Positions 6,880 to 14,319 of a DNA stretch of 14,319 nt are shown here, in pieces; position 1 is the first letter of the stretch, and each line of letters begins with the position of its first letter. Where the stretch lies: the NCBI GenBank assembly GCA_017379255.1, contig JAFNWZ010000197.1, positions 1 through 14,319 of the forward strand. Reading direction: 5' to 3'. Position numbers and translations under genes: made by a program. This DNA is from Akkermansia sp. (GTDB lineage Bacteria; Verrucomicrobiota; Verrucomicrobiia; Verrucomicrobiales; Akkermansiaceae). The notes below the pieces were generated by a model. It was not told the origin of the DNA and searched no databases. It saw only the letters and a list, made by a program, of their open reading frames with translations.

Positions 6880-7353
6880 ATGCAGACCGGTATGTTAAAG
6901 AAAAAGCACCCGATGTTTCTGATGAAGATGGTATCAGACCGAGCTGATACCATTTTTGCGCAGCGCGTGGGCAAGCTGCGCGTGACGGCGCCGCAATGCC
7001 GCCTGCTGATGTACCTGGACAGCCGGGGCGGGGCGCCGGTGTCTCAGCGTGAGCTGGAGCACTACCTGGGCGTAAGCCATACCACGGTAAAGGGGCTGCT
7101 GCAGCGGCTGGAGGAAAAAGGCTATGTGCGCACCGCGTTTGACAGCGCAGATAAGCGCGTGAAGCATGCCTATCTGACGGAGGCGTTCTGCCGGCTGCAA
7201 ATGGAAGCACGGCAATCACTGCAGGATTTTGAGGATGCGTTGACCGCTGGGTTCAGCGCGGATGAAATAGACCAGCTGCGCAGCATGCTGGAGCGGATAT
7301 ACCAGAATACTCTAACCCCGGAATCAGTAGATTCTGAAACGAACAATCAATGA
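6880..7353 (+). CDS. MarR-family transcriptional regulator (second), efflux-operon repressor candidate
   Basis: This is a 157-aa winged-helix MarR protein. An N-terminal helix (FLMKMVSDRADTIFAQRVGK) leads to the helix-turn-helix at about 54-82 (VSQRELEHYLGVSHTTVKGL...) and the wing FDSADKRVKHAYLT (87-100), with a C-terminal dimerisation helix to about residue 142. Cysteines are at 40 and 103. It is the first gene of the pump operon, and its TGA overlaps the ATG of the adaptor gene (ATGA at 7350-7353), so the two are translationally coupled. By analogy with MexR and similar proteins it probably represses the operon. ATG 6892 is an alternative start, removing four residues; neither start has a strong ribosome-binding site. 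A perfect 10-bp inverted repeat lies inside the 5' coding region. Confidence 0.9.
   Translation: MQTGMLKKKHPMFLMKMVSDRADTIFAQRVGKLRVTAPQCRLLMYLDSRGGAPVSQRELEHYLGVSHTTVKGLLQRLEEKGYVRTAFDSADKRVKHAYLTEAFCRLQMEARQSLQDFEDALTAGFSADEIDQLRSMLERIYQNTLTPESVDSETNNQ
6928..6957 (+). promoter_or_regulatory. Perfect inverted repeat with T-run inside marR: operator or attenuator
   Basis: Arms ATGGTATCAG (6928-6937) and CTGATACCAT (6944-6953) match perfectly around ACCGAG, and T5 follows (6953-6957). A 26-bp dyad of this type is the size of a MarR-family binding site. It lies about 80 bp downstream of the predicted start point, where a bound dimer would block elongation. The hairpin-plus-T-run shape also allows attenuation. 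Confidence 0.4.
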
Positions 7354-8702
7354 AAGCAACGTATATTGTAACAATGGCCCTGGGTGGGCTTGTGGCGGGC
7401 ACCGCTTTAGTGGGGTGCAAGGATAATGCAGGAAATCAGGCCGCCCAGCGTGGCATGGCCCCCATCAACGTGACGGTGATGCCGCTGCAGCAGCGCACGG
7501 TGGAGCTCACCAGCACGTGGTTCGGGCATCTGCGCGGCGTGGAGCAGGCAGATATCCGCCCGGAGGTATCGGGCAAGTTGCTGGAGCAGGTGTACTGGCA
7601 TGGTTCTCTCTGCGAAAAGGGGGAGGTTCTGTTCCGCATAGACCCAGCCACCTACCAGGCCGCCTATGACCAGGCTGTGGCCAATGTTGCAGCGGCCAAG
7701 GCGGGCGTGTTACAGGCCGAAGTGGCCGATGAACAGGCGGGGAAGGACGTAGAACGCTACACCTCATTGGTAGAGAACGGCTCTATTTCTGACAAGCAGT
7801 TTACCGACGCGCAGCACGCCAAGCGCCGCTGTGAGGCGGCGCTGGCCATGGCCCGTGCCCAGGTGGTCCAGGCAGAAGCGGCGCTGGAAATGGCCAGGCT
7901 TAACCTGGACCGCTGCACAATCCGTGCGCCGTTCCAGGGGCTTGCCTCCCAGTCCACTGTGAGCGTGGGTGATTTTGTGGCGGCAGGGCAGGTGGTCATG
8001 ACCCGCATGTCTTCGGTAGACCCCATCCGTGTGGATTTTTCTGTTCCCGCCCGCCAGGTGAATGAGCAGGTGCAGACCTCGGAATACTACGATATGCCGG
8101 ACAAGATGAGCCCGGTGAAGGAATTTGACCTGATTCTGGAAGATGGCACCGTGTTTGAACACAAGGGGCAGGTGCATGCAGTGGACAGCGAAGTGAGCCA
8201 GGCAACCGGAACGGTGAAATTTGTGGGCTATATCCCGAACCCGAAGCTGAAGCTCCGTGCTGGTTCTGCCGTGCGTGTGCAGGCTAAGACGGGGGAAATC
8301 AAGGATGCGCTGCTGGTGCCCTCCCGCGCGCTGGTATCTTCCATGAATCACCGTTTCATCTATGTGGTAGCGCCGGATAACACCCCGCTGGGCATTGATG
8401 TGAAACTGGGTAAGGAACTGGTGCTGGATATGCCGAATGGCGATGGTACAACCGTGCCCATGCTCATGCAGGTGGTGACCGGCACGGTGAAGCCCATAGA
8501 GGAGACGCTTCGGGAAAACGGCATAGAGAATGTGGAGGACGCTCAGGTGATTGTGGGCGGCGGCCAGATGGCAGCCCAGTATGCCATGGCCAATGCCGGC
8601 ATGCGAGCCCAGGGGGCGCAGGGCGGTTTCGGCACGGTGGTGCCCCAGCCGTTCATTTACGAGAAACCCACCTCTACCGTGAGTTCTGTAACTGCTGAAT
8701 AA
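7350..8702 (+). CDS. RND efflux periplasmic adaptor (membrane fusion lipoprotein)
   Basis: This MexA/AcrA-type adaptor joins the inner-membrane RND pump to the outer-membrane channel. The 450-aa precursor begins with a lipoprotein signal peptide ending LVGC (Cys23 lipidated); Lys24 at position +2 is not the Asp inner-membrane retention signal of E. coli. Residues 65-100 and 190-220 form the split lipoyl domain (IRPEVSGKLLEQVYWHGS...; CTIRAPFQGLAS...VGDFV). An alpha-hairpin of heptads rich in Ala, Glu and Gln lies between them (100-187). The beta-barrel and membrane-proximal domains follow to about 385, including LVPSRALV. A Gly/Gln/Ala-rich tail (about 400-450) exceeds the usual end. The ATG overlaps the marR stop, and the pump gene begins 9 bp after the stop. 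Confidence 0.95.
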   Translation: MKATYIVTMALGGLVAGTALVGCKDNAGNQAAQRGMAPINVTVMPLQQRTVELTSTWFGHLRGVEQADIRPEVSGKLLEQVYWHGSLCEKGEVLFRIDPATYQAAYDQAVANVAAAKAGVLQAEVADEQAGKDVERYTSLVENGSISDKQFTDAQHAKRRCEAALAMARAQVVQAEAALEMARLNLDRCTIRAPFQGLASQSTVSVGDFVAAGQVVMTRMSSVDPIRVDFSVPARQVNEQVQTSEYYDMPDKMSPVKEFDLILEDGTVFEHKGQVHAVDSEVSQATGTVKFVGYIPNPKLKLRAGSAVRVQAKTGEIKDALLVPSRALVSSMNHRFIYVVAPDNTPLGIDVKLGKELVLDMPNGDGTTVPMLMQVVTGTVKPIEETLRENGIENVEDAQVIVGGGQMAAQYAMANAGMRAQGAQGGFGTVVPQPFIYEKPTSTVSSVTAE

Positions 8703-8711
8703 AGGACAGAT

Positions 8712-11700
8712 ATGAGCTCGTTTTTCATTAAACATCCCGTTATCGCCACGGTGATTGCCGTGGTGACAACGCTGCTGGGGCTGGTCTGCCTGGTGAATCT
8801 GCCCGTTTCCCAGTACCCGGAAATCACACCGCGTACCATCCAGCTCATGGCTATGTTCCCGGGGGCGGATGCCAAAGCCGTGGCCGACTCGGTGGGTACG
8901 CCGCTGGAACGTGAAATCTCCGGTGTGCAGGGCATGGATTACATGACCTCCGTTTCGTCTAACAACGGCGTGTATTCCCTGCAGGTGGTCTTTAACCCGG
9001 AGACCGACCCCGACCTCGACCAGGTGTTCACCAACATGCGCTATGGCCAGGCGTCCTCCCAGGTGCCGCCGGAGGTGCTGAACTCCGGCGTGACGATCCG
9101 CCAGCAGCCGGGGCTGCCCATCATGATTTACTCCCTCTACTCCCCGGATGGCAGCTACAACTCCGTGGACCTGGCCAACTATGCCCAGGTGAAGATGGTG
9201 GATGAGTTGAAACGTGTGGAGGGTGTGGGCGAAGTGATGGTGTATGGTGCAGGGCGCTATGCCATCCGCATCTGGCTGGATACCAACATCATGACCCACT
9301 ACAATATCTCCGTGGGTGAGGTGCGCGCCGCTATTGCAGCGCAGAATACCACCAACCCTGGTGGTAAGGTGGGTGCCGACCCCGTGCCCGATGGACAGGA
9401 GAAGACCATTGCCATCCGCACCCAGGGCCGTTTGAGTGACCCCGCAGAGTTCGAGGAAATCATTGTGCGCCAGGTGGGAGATGAGATTGTCTACCTGAAA
9501 GATATTGCCAGGGTGGAGCTGGGCTCGGAGAATTACTCTGCCACCGGCCGCCTGAACCGCCAGGTTTCTGCCGCGGTGGTGATTTTCCAGACTCCCGGGT
9601 CCAATGCCATTGCCACGGTGGACCGTCTGCGCAAGACCTTTGAAAAGCAGGCTGCCATTATGCCGCTGGGCATCAAGGGCGATGTGTCGCTGGATACCAC
9701 GACGGCTGTGCGTTACTCGATTGATGAAATCAAGCGCACTTTCGTCGAAGCCATTGTGCTGGTGGCGCTTGTGGTGTTCATGTTCCTGCAGAACTTCCGC
9801 GCCACGCTCATTCCGCTCATTGCAGTTCCCGTGTCGCTCATCTCGACCTTCTGCGTGTTCCCCATGCTGGGCTTCTCGCTCAACACCATTTCCCTGCTGG
9901 GCATGGTGCTGGCCATTGGTCTGGTGGTGGACGACGCCATCGTGGTAGTGGAAGCCGTGCAGCACCATATTGACAAGGGGCTCAACCCGCGCATGGCTTC
10001 CTTTGCTGCTATGCAGGAGGTGAGCGGTCCGGTAATCGCCATTGCCCTGGTGCTGGCGGCGGTGTTCCTGCCGGCGCTGTTGCTGGAGGGTATCACCGGC
10101 ACGCTGTTCAAGCAGTTTGCCATCACCATTGCCGTGTCGATGCTCATTTCAGCATTCAACGCACTTACCCTTTCTCCGGCATTGTGCGCGCTCATGCTCA
10201 AACCGACTAACCAGAGCCGCAGCATATTCAAGCCTTTCTACAATCTGTTCAACAAGTGTTATGATTGCACGGCGAATGTGTACGTGAAAATCTGCGGCGG
10301 CCTGTGCCGCAAGCTCGTCATCTCCATGCCTCTGCTGCTGGTGTTCTGGGCTGCCATTGCCCCCATGAGCAGGATGGTGCCCAAGTCATTCCTGCCGGAT
10401 GAAGACCAGGGGTTCCTTCTGGCGGCACTCGTGATGAAACCCGATACCTCGCTTCAGGTGGCGTATTCCGAAAATAAGAAATTCGAGGATGCACTTTCTG
10501 ACCCCGCCGTGAAGAACCTCACCACGGTGGTGGGTATCAATATCCTCAACAGCGTGCAGACCCCCGGTGCCTGTATCGCCTTCATCGAGCTCAAGGACTG
10601 GAAAGACCGCCCCGAAACCGCCGCCGAGGTGCAGAAACGCATCGAGGCCCGCTTGCACCAGAGTGCGCTGGACGGCATGGCCATGGTGCTGATGCCCCCG
10701 GCTATTCCCGGCGTGGGTACGGCCAACGGTGTGACCATGGTACTCAATGACCTGGAGGGGCAGGGCGTACCCTTCCTGCGGGAGCAGGTGCTCAAGTTTG
10801 AAGCCGCGGCCCGCCAGCGCCCGGAGGTAGCCGTCTGCATGGACATGATGATGGCGGATACCCCGCAGAAACTCGTGGAGCTGGATAAGGAGAAATGCAA
10901 GTTCCACCGAGTGGATATTGCTGCGGCCAATAACCTGCTGGCTACATACAATGGTTCTGCCTTCGTCAATTTCTTCAATGCATTCGGCCAGCAGTGGCAG
11001 GTGTATATGCAGGCGCAGGGCGCTGACCGCGTGAGCCTGGATAAGATGGACGGCTTCTTTGTGGCCAACCAGGAAGGCGAGCGCGTGCCGCTCTCGGCGC
11101 TGGTGGATATCAAGGATATTGCGGATACGGAGTTCGTGATGCACCACAATATCTACAACTCTGCCAAACTGAACGTGATGCCGCGTCCCGGTGTGTCCAC
11201 GCAGCAGCTCATGGAGGCCATGGAGCAGGTCTATGCCCAGACCATGGACCCCGCCAAGGTGGGCATGGATTACCAGGATATGTCTTTCCAGGAAAACAAG
11301 GTGCGCAACAGTACCGGCCTGGCAACCATCTTTGCCATGTCCTCTGTGTTTGCCTTCCTGATTCTCGTGGCTCTGTATGAGAAGTGGACCCTGCCTATTT
11401 CCGTGTTCCTTACTGTGCCCATTGCTGTGCTGGGGGCTTATGCCGGCTTGTACTGGATGGGACTGGAGCTGAACCTCTATGCCCAGGTGGGGCTGGTGAT
11501 GCTGGTGGGCCTGGCCGCCAAGAATGCCATTCTCATTGTGGAGTTTGCGAATCTGGAAATGGAACGTGGCAAGGACCTGCTCACCGCAACGCTGTCTGCC
11601 GCCCGCCTGCGCCTGCGCCCCATTCTCATGACTTCGCTGGCCTTCATCCTGGGTTGTGTGCCGCTCATGCTGGCGCATGGTTCCGGCGCACTTGCCCGTT

Positions 11701-11888
11701 GCTCCATCGGCACCGTGGTGGTGGTGGGTATGACCGTGGCCACGGTGGTGGGTGTATTCTTGATTCCTGCTTCTTATGTCTTCATTATGCGCCTCTTCCG
11801 CATTCGCTTCAAGCTTTCTACGCTGGAGGAAGACCCCGATGAAGTCGGCGCCCGCCAGTATCTGGCCGCGCATAAGAATGACGAGTAA
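8712..11888 (+). CDS. HAE1-family RND efflux transporter (AcrB/MexB-like)
   Basis: This 1058-aa inner-membrane, proton-driven pump would export hydrophobic or amphiphilic compounds as a trimer. It starts SSFFIKHPVIATVIAVVTTL, the standard first membrane helix, and shows two repeats, each with one and then five or more helices around large periplasmic loops. The proton-relay residues are all present: D407 and D408 (GLVVDDAIVVVE), K937 (GLAAKNAILIVEFA), R967 and T974 (RLRPILMTSLAF), matching AcrB D407, D408, K940, R971 and T978. It is full length. An AGGA Shine-Dalgarno (8703-8706) stands 5 bp before ATG 8712. Substrates cannot be read from sequence. The C-terminal tail (LEEDPDEVGARQ... to KNDE) is cytoplasmic and charged. 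Confidence 0.97.
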   Translation: MSSFFIKHPVIATVIAVVTTLLGLVCLVNLPVSQYPEITPRTIQLMAMFPGADAKAVADSVGTPLEREISGVQGMDYMTSVSSNNGVYSLQVVFNPETDPDLDQVFTNMRYGQASSQVPPEVLNSGVTIRQQPGLPIMIYSLYSPDGSYNSVDLANYAQVKMVDELKRVEGVGEVMVYGAGRYAIRIWLDTNIMTHYNISVGEVRAAIAAQNTTNPGGKVGADPVPDGQEKTIAIRTQGRLSDPAEFEEIIVRQVGDEIVYLKDIARVELGSENYSATGRLNRQVSAAVVIFQTPGSNAIATVDRLRKTFEKQAAIMPLGIKGDVSLDTTTAVRYSIDEIKRTFVEAIVLVALVVFMFLQNFRATLIPLIAVPVSLISTFCVFPMLGFSLNTISLLGMVLAIGLVVDDAIVVVEAVQHHIDKGLNPRMASFAAMQEVSGPVIAIALVLAAVFLPALLLEGITGTLFKQFAITIAVSMLISAFNALTLSPALCALMLKPTNQSRSIFKPFYNLFNKCYDCTANVYVKICGGLCRKLVISMPLLLVFWAAIAPMSRMVPKSFLPDEDQGFLLAALVMKPDTSLQVAYSENKKFEDALSDPAVKNLTTVVGINILNSVQTPGACIAFIELKDWKDRPETAAEVQKRIEARLHQSALDGMAMVLMPPAIPGVGTANGVTMVLNDLEGQGVPFLREQVLKFEAAARQRPEVAVCMDMMMADTPQKLVELDKEKCKFHRVDIAAANNLLATYNGSAFVNFFNAFGQQWQVYMQAQGADRVSLDKMDGFFVANQEGERVPLSALVDIKDIADTEFVMHHNIYNSAKLNVMPRPGVSTQQLMEAMEQVYAQTMDPAKVGMDYQDMSFQENKVRNSTGLATIFAMSSVFAFLILVALYEKWTLPISVFLTVPIAVLGAYAGLYWMGLELNLYAQVGLVMLVGLAAKNAILIVEFANLEMERGKDLLTATLSAARLRLRPILMTSLAFILGCVPLMLAHGSGALARCSIGTVVVVGMTVATVVGVFLIPASYVFIMRLFRIRFKLSTLEEDPDEVGARQYLAAHKNDE

Positions 11889-11899
11889 TCAGAAACAAC

Positions 11900-11929
11900 T
11901 TGACAAAATCAACCAACAAGCTATTATAC
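11900..11929 (+). promoter_or_regulatory. Internal promoter for the outer-membrane channel gene
   Basis: The 48-bp gap between the pump and the channel gene contains TTGACA (11900-11905), followed at 16 bp by TATTAT (11922-11927) or at 18 bp by TTATAC (11924-11929). ATG 11937 follows within 7-9 bases, so the mRNA would be leaderless or nearly so. No Shine-Dalgarno is visible, in agreement with that. Confidence 0.55.
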
Positions 11930-11936
11930 AATCAAC

Positions 11937-13325
11937 ATGAAACGCTCAATAATTCTCGGACTTGCCGGAGCTGCCGGACTGGTGGCTTCCTGCACCTTTG
12001 GCCCGATGTGGTCTGCGCCTGAGATGCCGGTTCCGGCGGAATTCCGCGGGGCGGGGGTGGCAGACAGCACCATGGCCGACCTGCCCTGGCAGCAGGTGCT
12101 CAATGATGCCCATCTGCAGGCGCTGCTGAATGATGTGTTTACCAGCAACCGCAGTCTGGAAGCCATGATGCACAACGTGGAGTCTGCCCGCCGTTATATC
12201 ACGGTGGCGCGTGCGCCCATGTTCCCCTCACTGGGTTACCTCGCGCAGGGCAGCAAGGGCGCCAGCTCTCCTGCAACCGTTGCAATGGCAGATGATAGTA
12301 CCATTCCCGGTTCCGGCGGACTGAGCGCCTCCTGGGAACTGGATATCTGGGGTAAGACTCGCAAGGGGATTGAGAGCGCTGAGGCTCAGGCTCTTGCCGC
12401 TGAGGAAAGCTTCAACAACGTGCGTATCTCCCTCATGAAGCAGGTGGCCACCGGGTATCTGCGCCTGATTATGCTGGATGAGCAGCTGAAGATTGCGCAC
12501 GAGGCCGTGGCCTCCTACCGCGATTCGCTCAAGCTTTTCGAGAACCAGCTGGAAAGCGGCGTGGCTAACAAGCTGCAGACAGCTTCTGCCCAGGCCGCCC
12601 TCTCTGCCGCCGAGGCCCAGATTCCCAACCTGCAGATGCAGATTGCGGAGATGGAAAACACGCTTTCCGTGCTGGCAGGCCGTGCACCGGGCGCCATTGA
12701 GCGCAGCGGCAGCATGCAGGCCTTTGCCGGCGCCAGCGGTGTGGCTGCCGGTATTCCGGCAGATGTGATTGCCCGCCGCCCGGATATCCGCGCTGCCGAG
12801 CAGAAGCTCCGCGCAGCCAATGCTGAAATCGGCGTGGCTATTGCGAATTACTTCCCGAGCATCAGCCTGACCGGGCTGGCCGGCATTGCCACGCCCGACC
12901 TGCGCCACGGCCTGAGCCGCAGTGCAGACGGCTGGGGTATCGGCGCTAACCTCACAGGCCCGCTCTTCCAGGCCGGGCAGCTGCGTGCCAACGAGGCCAT
13001 GAAGCGCGATGCCTTCCTGGCCGCCAAGGCGGATTACGAGCAGGCGGTCCTTTCCGCTCTGGCTGAGGTTTCCACCACGCTGGTGCAGCGCACCAAGCTG
13101 CGCGATATCATGAAGAAACAGGAACAGGCCGTGGCGGCCTACCAGGAAAGCGTGAAGCTTTCCAAGGCCCGCTATGCACAGGGCCTGGCCAGCTACTATG
13201 AGGTGCTCACCGCGCAGCAGGGGCTTTTCCCGGCGCAGACACAGCTGGCTGCCTACCGCTACCAGTATGCCTCCTGCATCCCCACCCTCTACACCCAGCT
13301 GGGTGGCGGGTGGAAAACTAAGTGA
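11937..13325 (+). CDS. NodT/OprM-family outer-membrane efflux lipoprotein
   Basis: This TolC-like exit duct forms a trimer with an outer-membrane beta-barrel and a long periplasmic alpha-barrel. The 462-aa precursor has a lipoprotein signal peptide with lipobox VASC (Cys19), then FGPMWSAPEMPVP, the form of the family's C-x-x-GPxYxxP start. Two OEP repeats follow: about 60-250 (QALLNDVFTSNRSLEAMMHN...; the strand segment LSASWELDIWGKTRKG; long Gln/Ala-rich helices) and about 270-455 (IPADVIARRPDIRAAEQKLR, then NYFPSISLTGLAG, LTGPLFQAGQ and ARYAQGLASYYEVLTAQQ). These match the typical NodT signature. It closes the efflux operon and is followed by a strong terminator. Its own promoter means it could also serve other pumps. 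Confidence 0.95.
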   Translation: MKRSIILGLAGAAGLVASCTFGPMWSAPEMPVPAEFRGAGVADSTMADLPWQQVLNDAHLQALLNDVFTSNRSLEAMMHNVESARRYITVARAPMFPSLGYLAQGSKGASSPATVAMADDSTIPGSGGLSASWELDIWGKTRKGIESAEAQALAAEESFNNVRISLMKQVATGYLRLIMLDEQLKIAHEAVASYRDSLKLFENQLESGVANKLQTASAQAALSAAEAQIPNLQMQIAEMENTLSVLAGRAPGAIERSGSMQAFAGASGVAAGIPADVIARRPDIRAAEQKLRAANAEIGVAIANYFPSISLTGLAGIATPDLRHGLSRSADGWGIGANLTGPLFQAGQLRANEAMKRDAFLAAKADYEQAVLSALAEVSTTLVQRTKLRDIMKKQEQAVAAYQESVKLSKARYAQGLASYYEVLTAQQGLFPAQTQLAAYRYQYASCIPTLYTQLGGGWKTK

Positions 13326-13348
13326 TATATTCATCCAATCTTTTTCAT

Positions 13349-13377
13349 AGGCCGGAGCTTGTACCTCCGGCCTTTTT
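13349..13377 (+). terminator. Intrinsic terminator of the efflux operon
   Basis: Perfect 9-bp arms AGGCCGGAG (13349-13357) and CTCCGGCCT (13365-13373) with a CTTGTAC loop are followed by T5 (13373-13377). It lies 24 bp after the channel gene's stop codon. The left side has no matching A-run, so it acts on plus-strand transcripts only. Confidence 0.92.
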
Positions 13378-13434
13378 GGTGCTCTCATGGTGTCGCATTT
13401 AATTTTACCATTCTCAAGATGCTGAGGAATATAC

Positions 13435-13470
13435 TTGACGGTAAATGTTATATCTGTTAAATAATTTACC
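13435..13470 (+). promoter_or_regulatory. Candidate promoter and operator of the TIR gene
   Basis: TTGACG (13435-13440) is followed at 16 bp by TTAAAT (13457-13462), a moderate -10 box. A 7-bp inverted repeat GGTAAAT (13440-13446) / ATTTACC (13464-13470) brackets the spacer and -10 box and could be an operator. A T-rich tract precedes ATG 13491. Confidence 0.4.
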
Positions 13471-13490
13471 AGTGCTTTTTTCTTTCCTGT

Positions 13491-14319
13491 ATGACTTCCG
13501 CTCGTGTTTTCAAATATTTCGCGTTTATCAGCTACAGCCGCAAGGATGCCAGATTTGCTGAAAAATTGCACCGCTACCTGAGCTACTTCAAATTGCCCAG
13601 CAAACTGTGCCGGAAGTATCCGCTCAAGCCGGATAATGTGCGCCCCATTTATCGGGACAAGACAGATTTGATCATTGATAAACTGAACGATGCCCTGAAA
13701 GGTGGATTAGAGGTATCGAAGTACCTGATTGTGATTTGTTCGGAAAATTCCGCCCGGCCGAATGAGGAAGGAAAGAACTGGATTGATGAGGAGGTGCGCA
13801 CCTTCGTTTCTCTGGATCCGGAAAATGTGCATCGCATCATTCCTGTGCTGCTGCGCGAAAAGGAGAAGCAGGATGTGATGGCCTGCATGCCGCCCGCTGT
13901 GCGGGAGCTCGGATTGCTGGCTGCTGATGTGCTGGATAAGGGCAGGGAGCGCGTGTTCAGTGATGTGGTGGCCAAGATGCTTGACCTGGGCCCCGATGAG
14001 CTCTGGAACTGGGTGGAGCGTGAGCAGCAGCGCCGCCGTGTGATGGCCCGCGTGGGAATGGGGGTTGCCTCATGTGCGCTGGTTGGTGGTGCTGTTTTTG
14101 CCTGGGATTTCTGCTGGCCCAAGGTGCATTATTACCAGGATTATGTGGAGTACCATAATGTGCCGGTCGGTATTCAGGAGCTGACGAAGGAACAGATTGC
14201 AGGGATGCAGATGCATTACCGCTTTACGGAGCGGTATTACAGGCTTCAACGTGTGGAAACATGCAATTCGGCTGGCAGGTTAAGTGATGCTAAATTTGCC
14301 TGGGCACGGCAGCGCCCGG
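13491..14319 (+). CDS. Membrane-anchored TIR-domain protein (3' end outside the window)
   Basis: The frame stays open from ATG 13491 to the window edge: 276 codons, incomplete. Residues 8-125 are a TIR domain: KYFAFISYSRKDARFAEKLH (8-27), the loop segment IYRDKTDL, SKYLIVICSEN (76-86), then NWIDEEVRTF (96-105), where Glu101 is in the position of the catalytic glutamate of TIR NADases. A basic stretch QQRRRVMAR precedes a single hydrophobic helix (about 188-206), so by the positive-inside rule the TIR domain is cytoplasmic and the remainder outside. The outer part (YYQDYVEYHNVPVGIQELTK, then HYRFTERYYRLQRVETCNSAGRL) resembles a domain I recall behind TIR domains in gut bacteria, with a tyrosine-rich R-V-x-x-x-NS-x-G motif. 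Known TIR proteins act in NAD+ cleavage, signalling or phage defence; which applies here is open. Confidence 0.85.
   Translation, partial: MTSARVFKYFAFISYSRKDARFAEKLHRYLSYFKLPSKLCRKYPLKPDNVRPIYRDKTDLIIDKLNDALKGGLEVSKYLIVICSENSARPNEEGKNWIDEEVRTFVSLDPENVHRIIPVLLREKEKQDVMACMPPAVRELGLLAADVLDKGRERVFSDVVAKMLDLGPDELWNWVEREQQRRRVMARVGMGVASCALVGGAVFAWDFCWPKVHYYQDYVEYHNVPVGIQELTKEQIAGMQMHYRFTERYYRLQRVETCNSAGRLSDAKFAWARQRP

Noticed and set aside
7764..9968. Very long minus-strand open frame (734 codons) opposite the adaptor and pump genes
   Set aside because: It is antisense to two certain genes and has the His/Gly-rich composition typical of the shadow frame of GC-rich coding DNA.
10386..11873. 495-codon minus-strand open frame opposite the pump gene
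   Set aside because: It is a His-rich shadow of the pump's codon pattern, with no family resemblance and no promoter.
12228..13571. 447-codon minus-strand open frame opposite the channel gene
   Set aside because: It crosses the operon terminator and the TIR promoter and is antisense to a certain gene.

Overview
The window is bacterial chromosomal DNA, most likely from a Verrucomicrobiota gut bacterium close to Akkermansia. This placement is inference, resting on the GC-rich housekeeping and efflux genes, E. coli-like TTGAC/TATNNT promoters rather than Bacteroidetes-type ones, and a TIR membrane protein of a type I associate with that group. No marker gene settles the taxonomy. The IS110 transposase and the AAA ATPase are visibly more AT-rich than their neighbours and look acquired.

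Layout. Positions 1-400 hold no gene, only nested inverted repeats that resemble a REP/BIME cluster. Positions 401-545 form a structured leader to an IS110-family transposase (546-1524), which is broken by a one-base frameshift in an A7G4 run. Positions 1525-1860 are non-coding and carry a row of perfect hairpins. Next come fabD (1928-2854, malonyl-CoA:ACP transacylase) and a bidirectional terminator, then a convergent AAA/DUF4143 ATPase (4284-2920, minus strand). The ATPase promoter is preceded by a 33-bp tandem repeat array. The 4541-5923 gene is an iron-sulfur L-serine dehydratase that ends in the cluster-ligating C-terminal cysteine. It converges with a MarR regulator (6404-5928, minus strand), which is divergent from a small AP2-like protein gene (6535-6786).

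Positions 6880-13325 form a drug/solute efflux locus: a second MarR regulator, a lipoprotein membrane-fusion adaptor whose start overlaps the regulator's stop, an HAE1/AcrB-type RND pump with the full proton-relay residue set, and a NodT-type outer-membrane lipoprotein with its own promoter. A terminator closes the locus. The three pump proteins should form one inner membrane-periplasm-outer membrane conduit, with the second MarR as the obvious local repressor.

The window ends inside a TIR-domain protein with a single transmembrane helix and an outward-facing C-terminal domain (13491 to the edge).

The most unusual features are: promoters whose -10 box lies only about 6-14 nt from the start codon in several genes, implying leaderless or nearly leaderless mRNAs; the 33-bp repeat array set against the ATPase -35 box; the structured RNA upstream of the IS110 recombinase, a candidate bridge RNA beside REP-like targets; and the membrane-anchored TIR protein.
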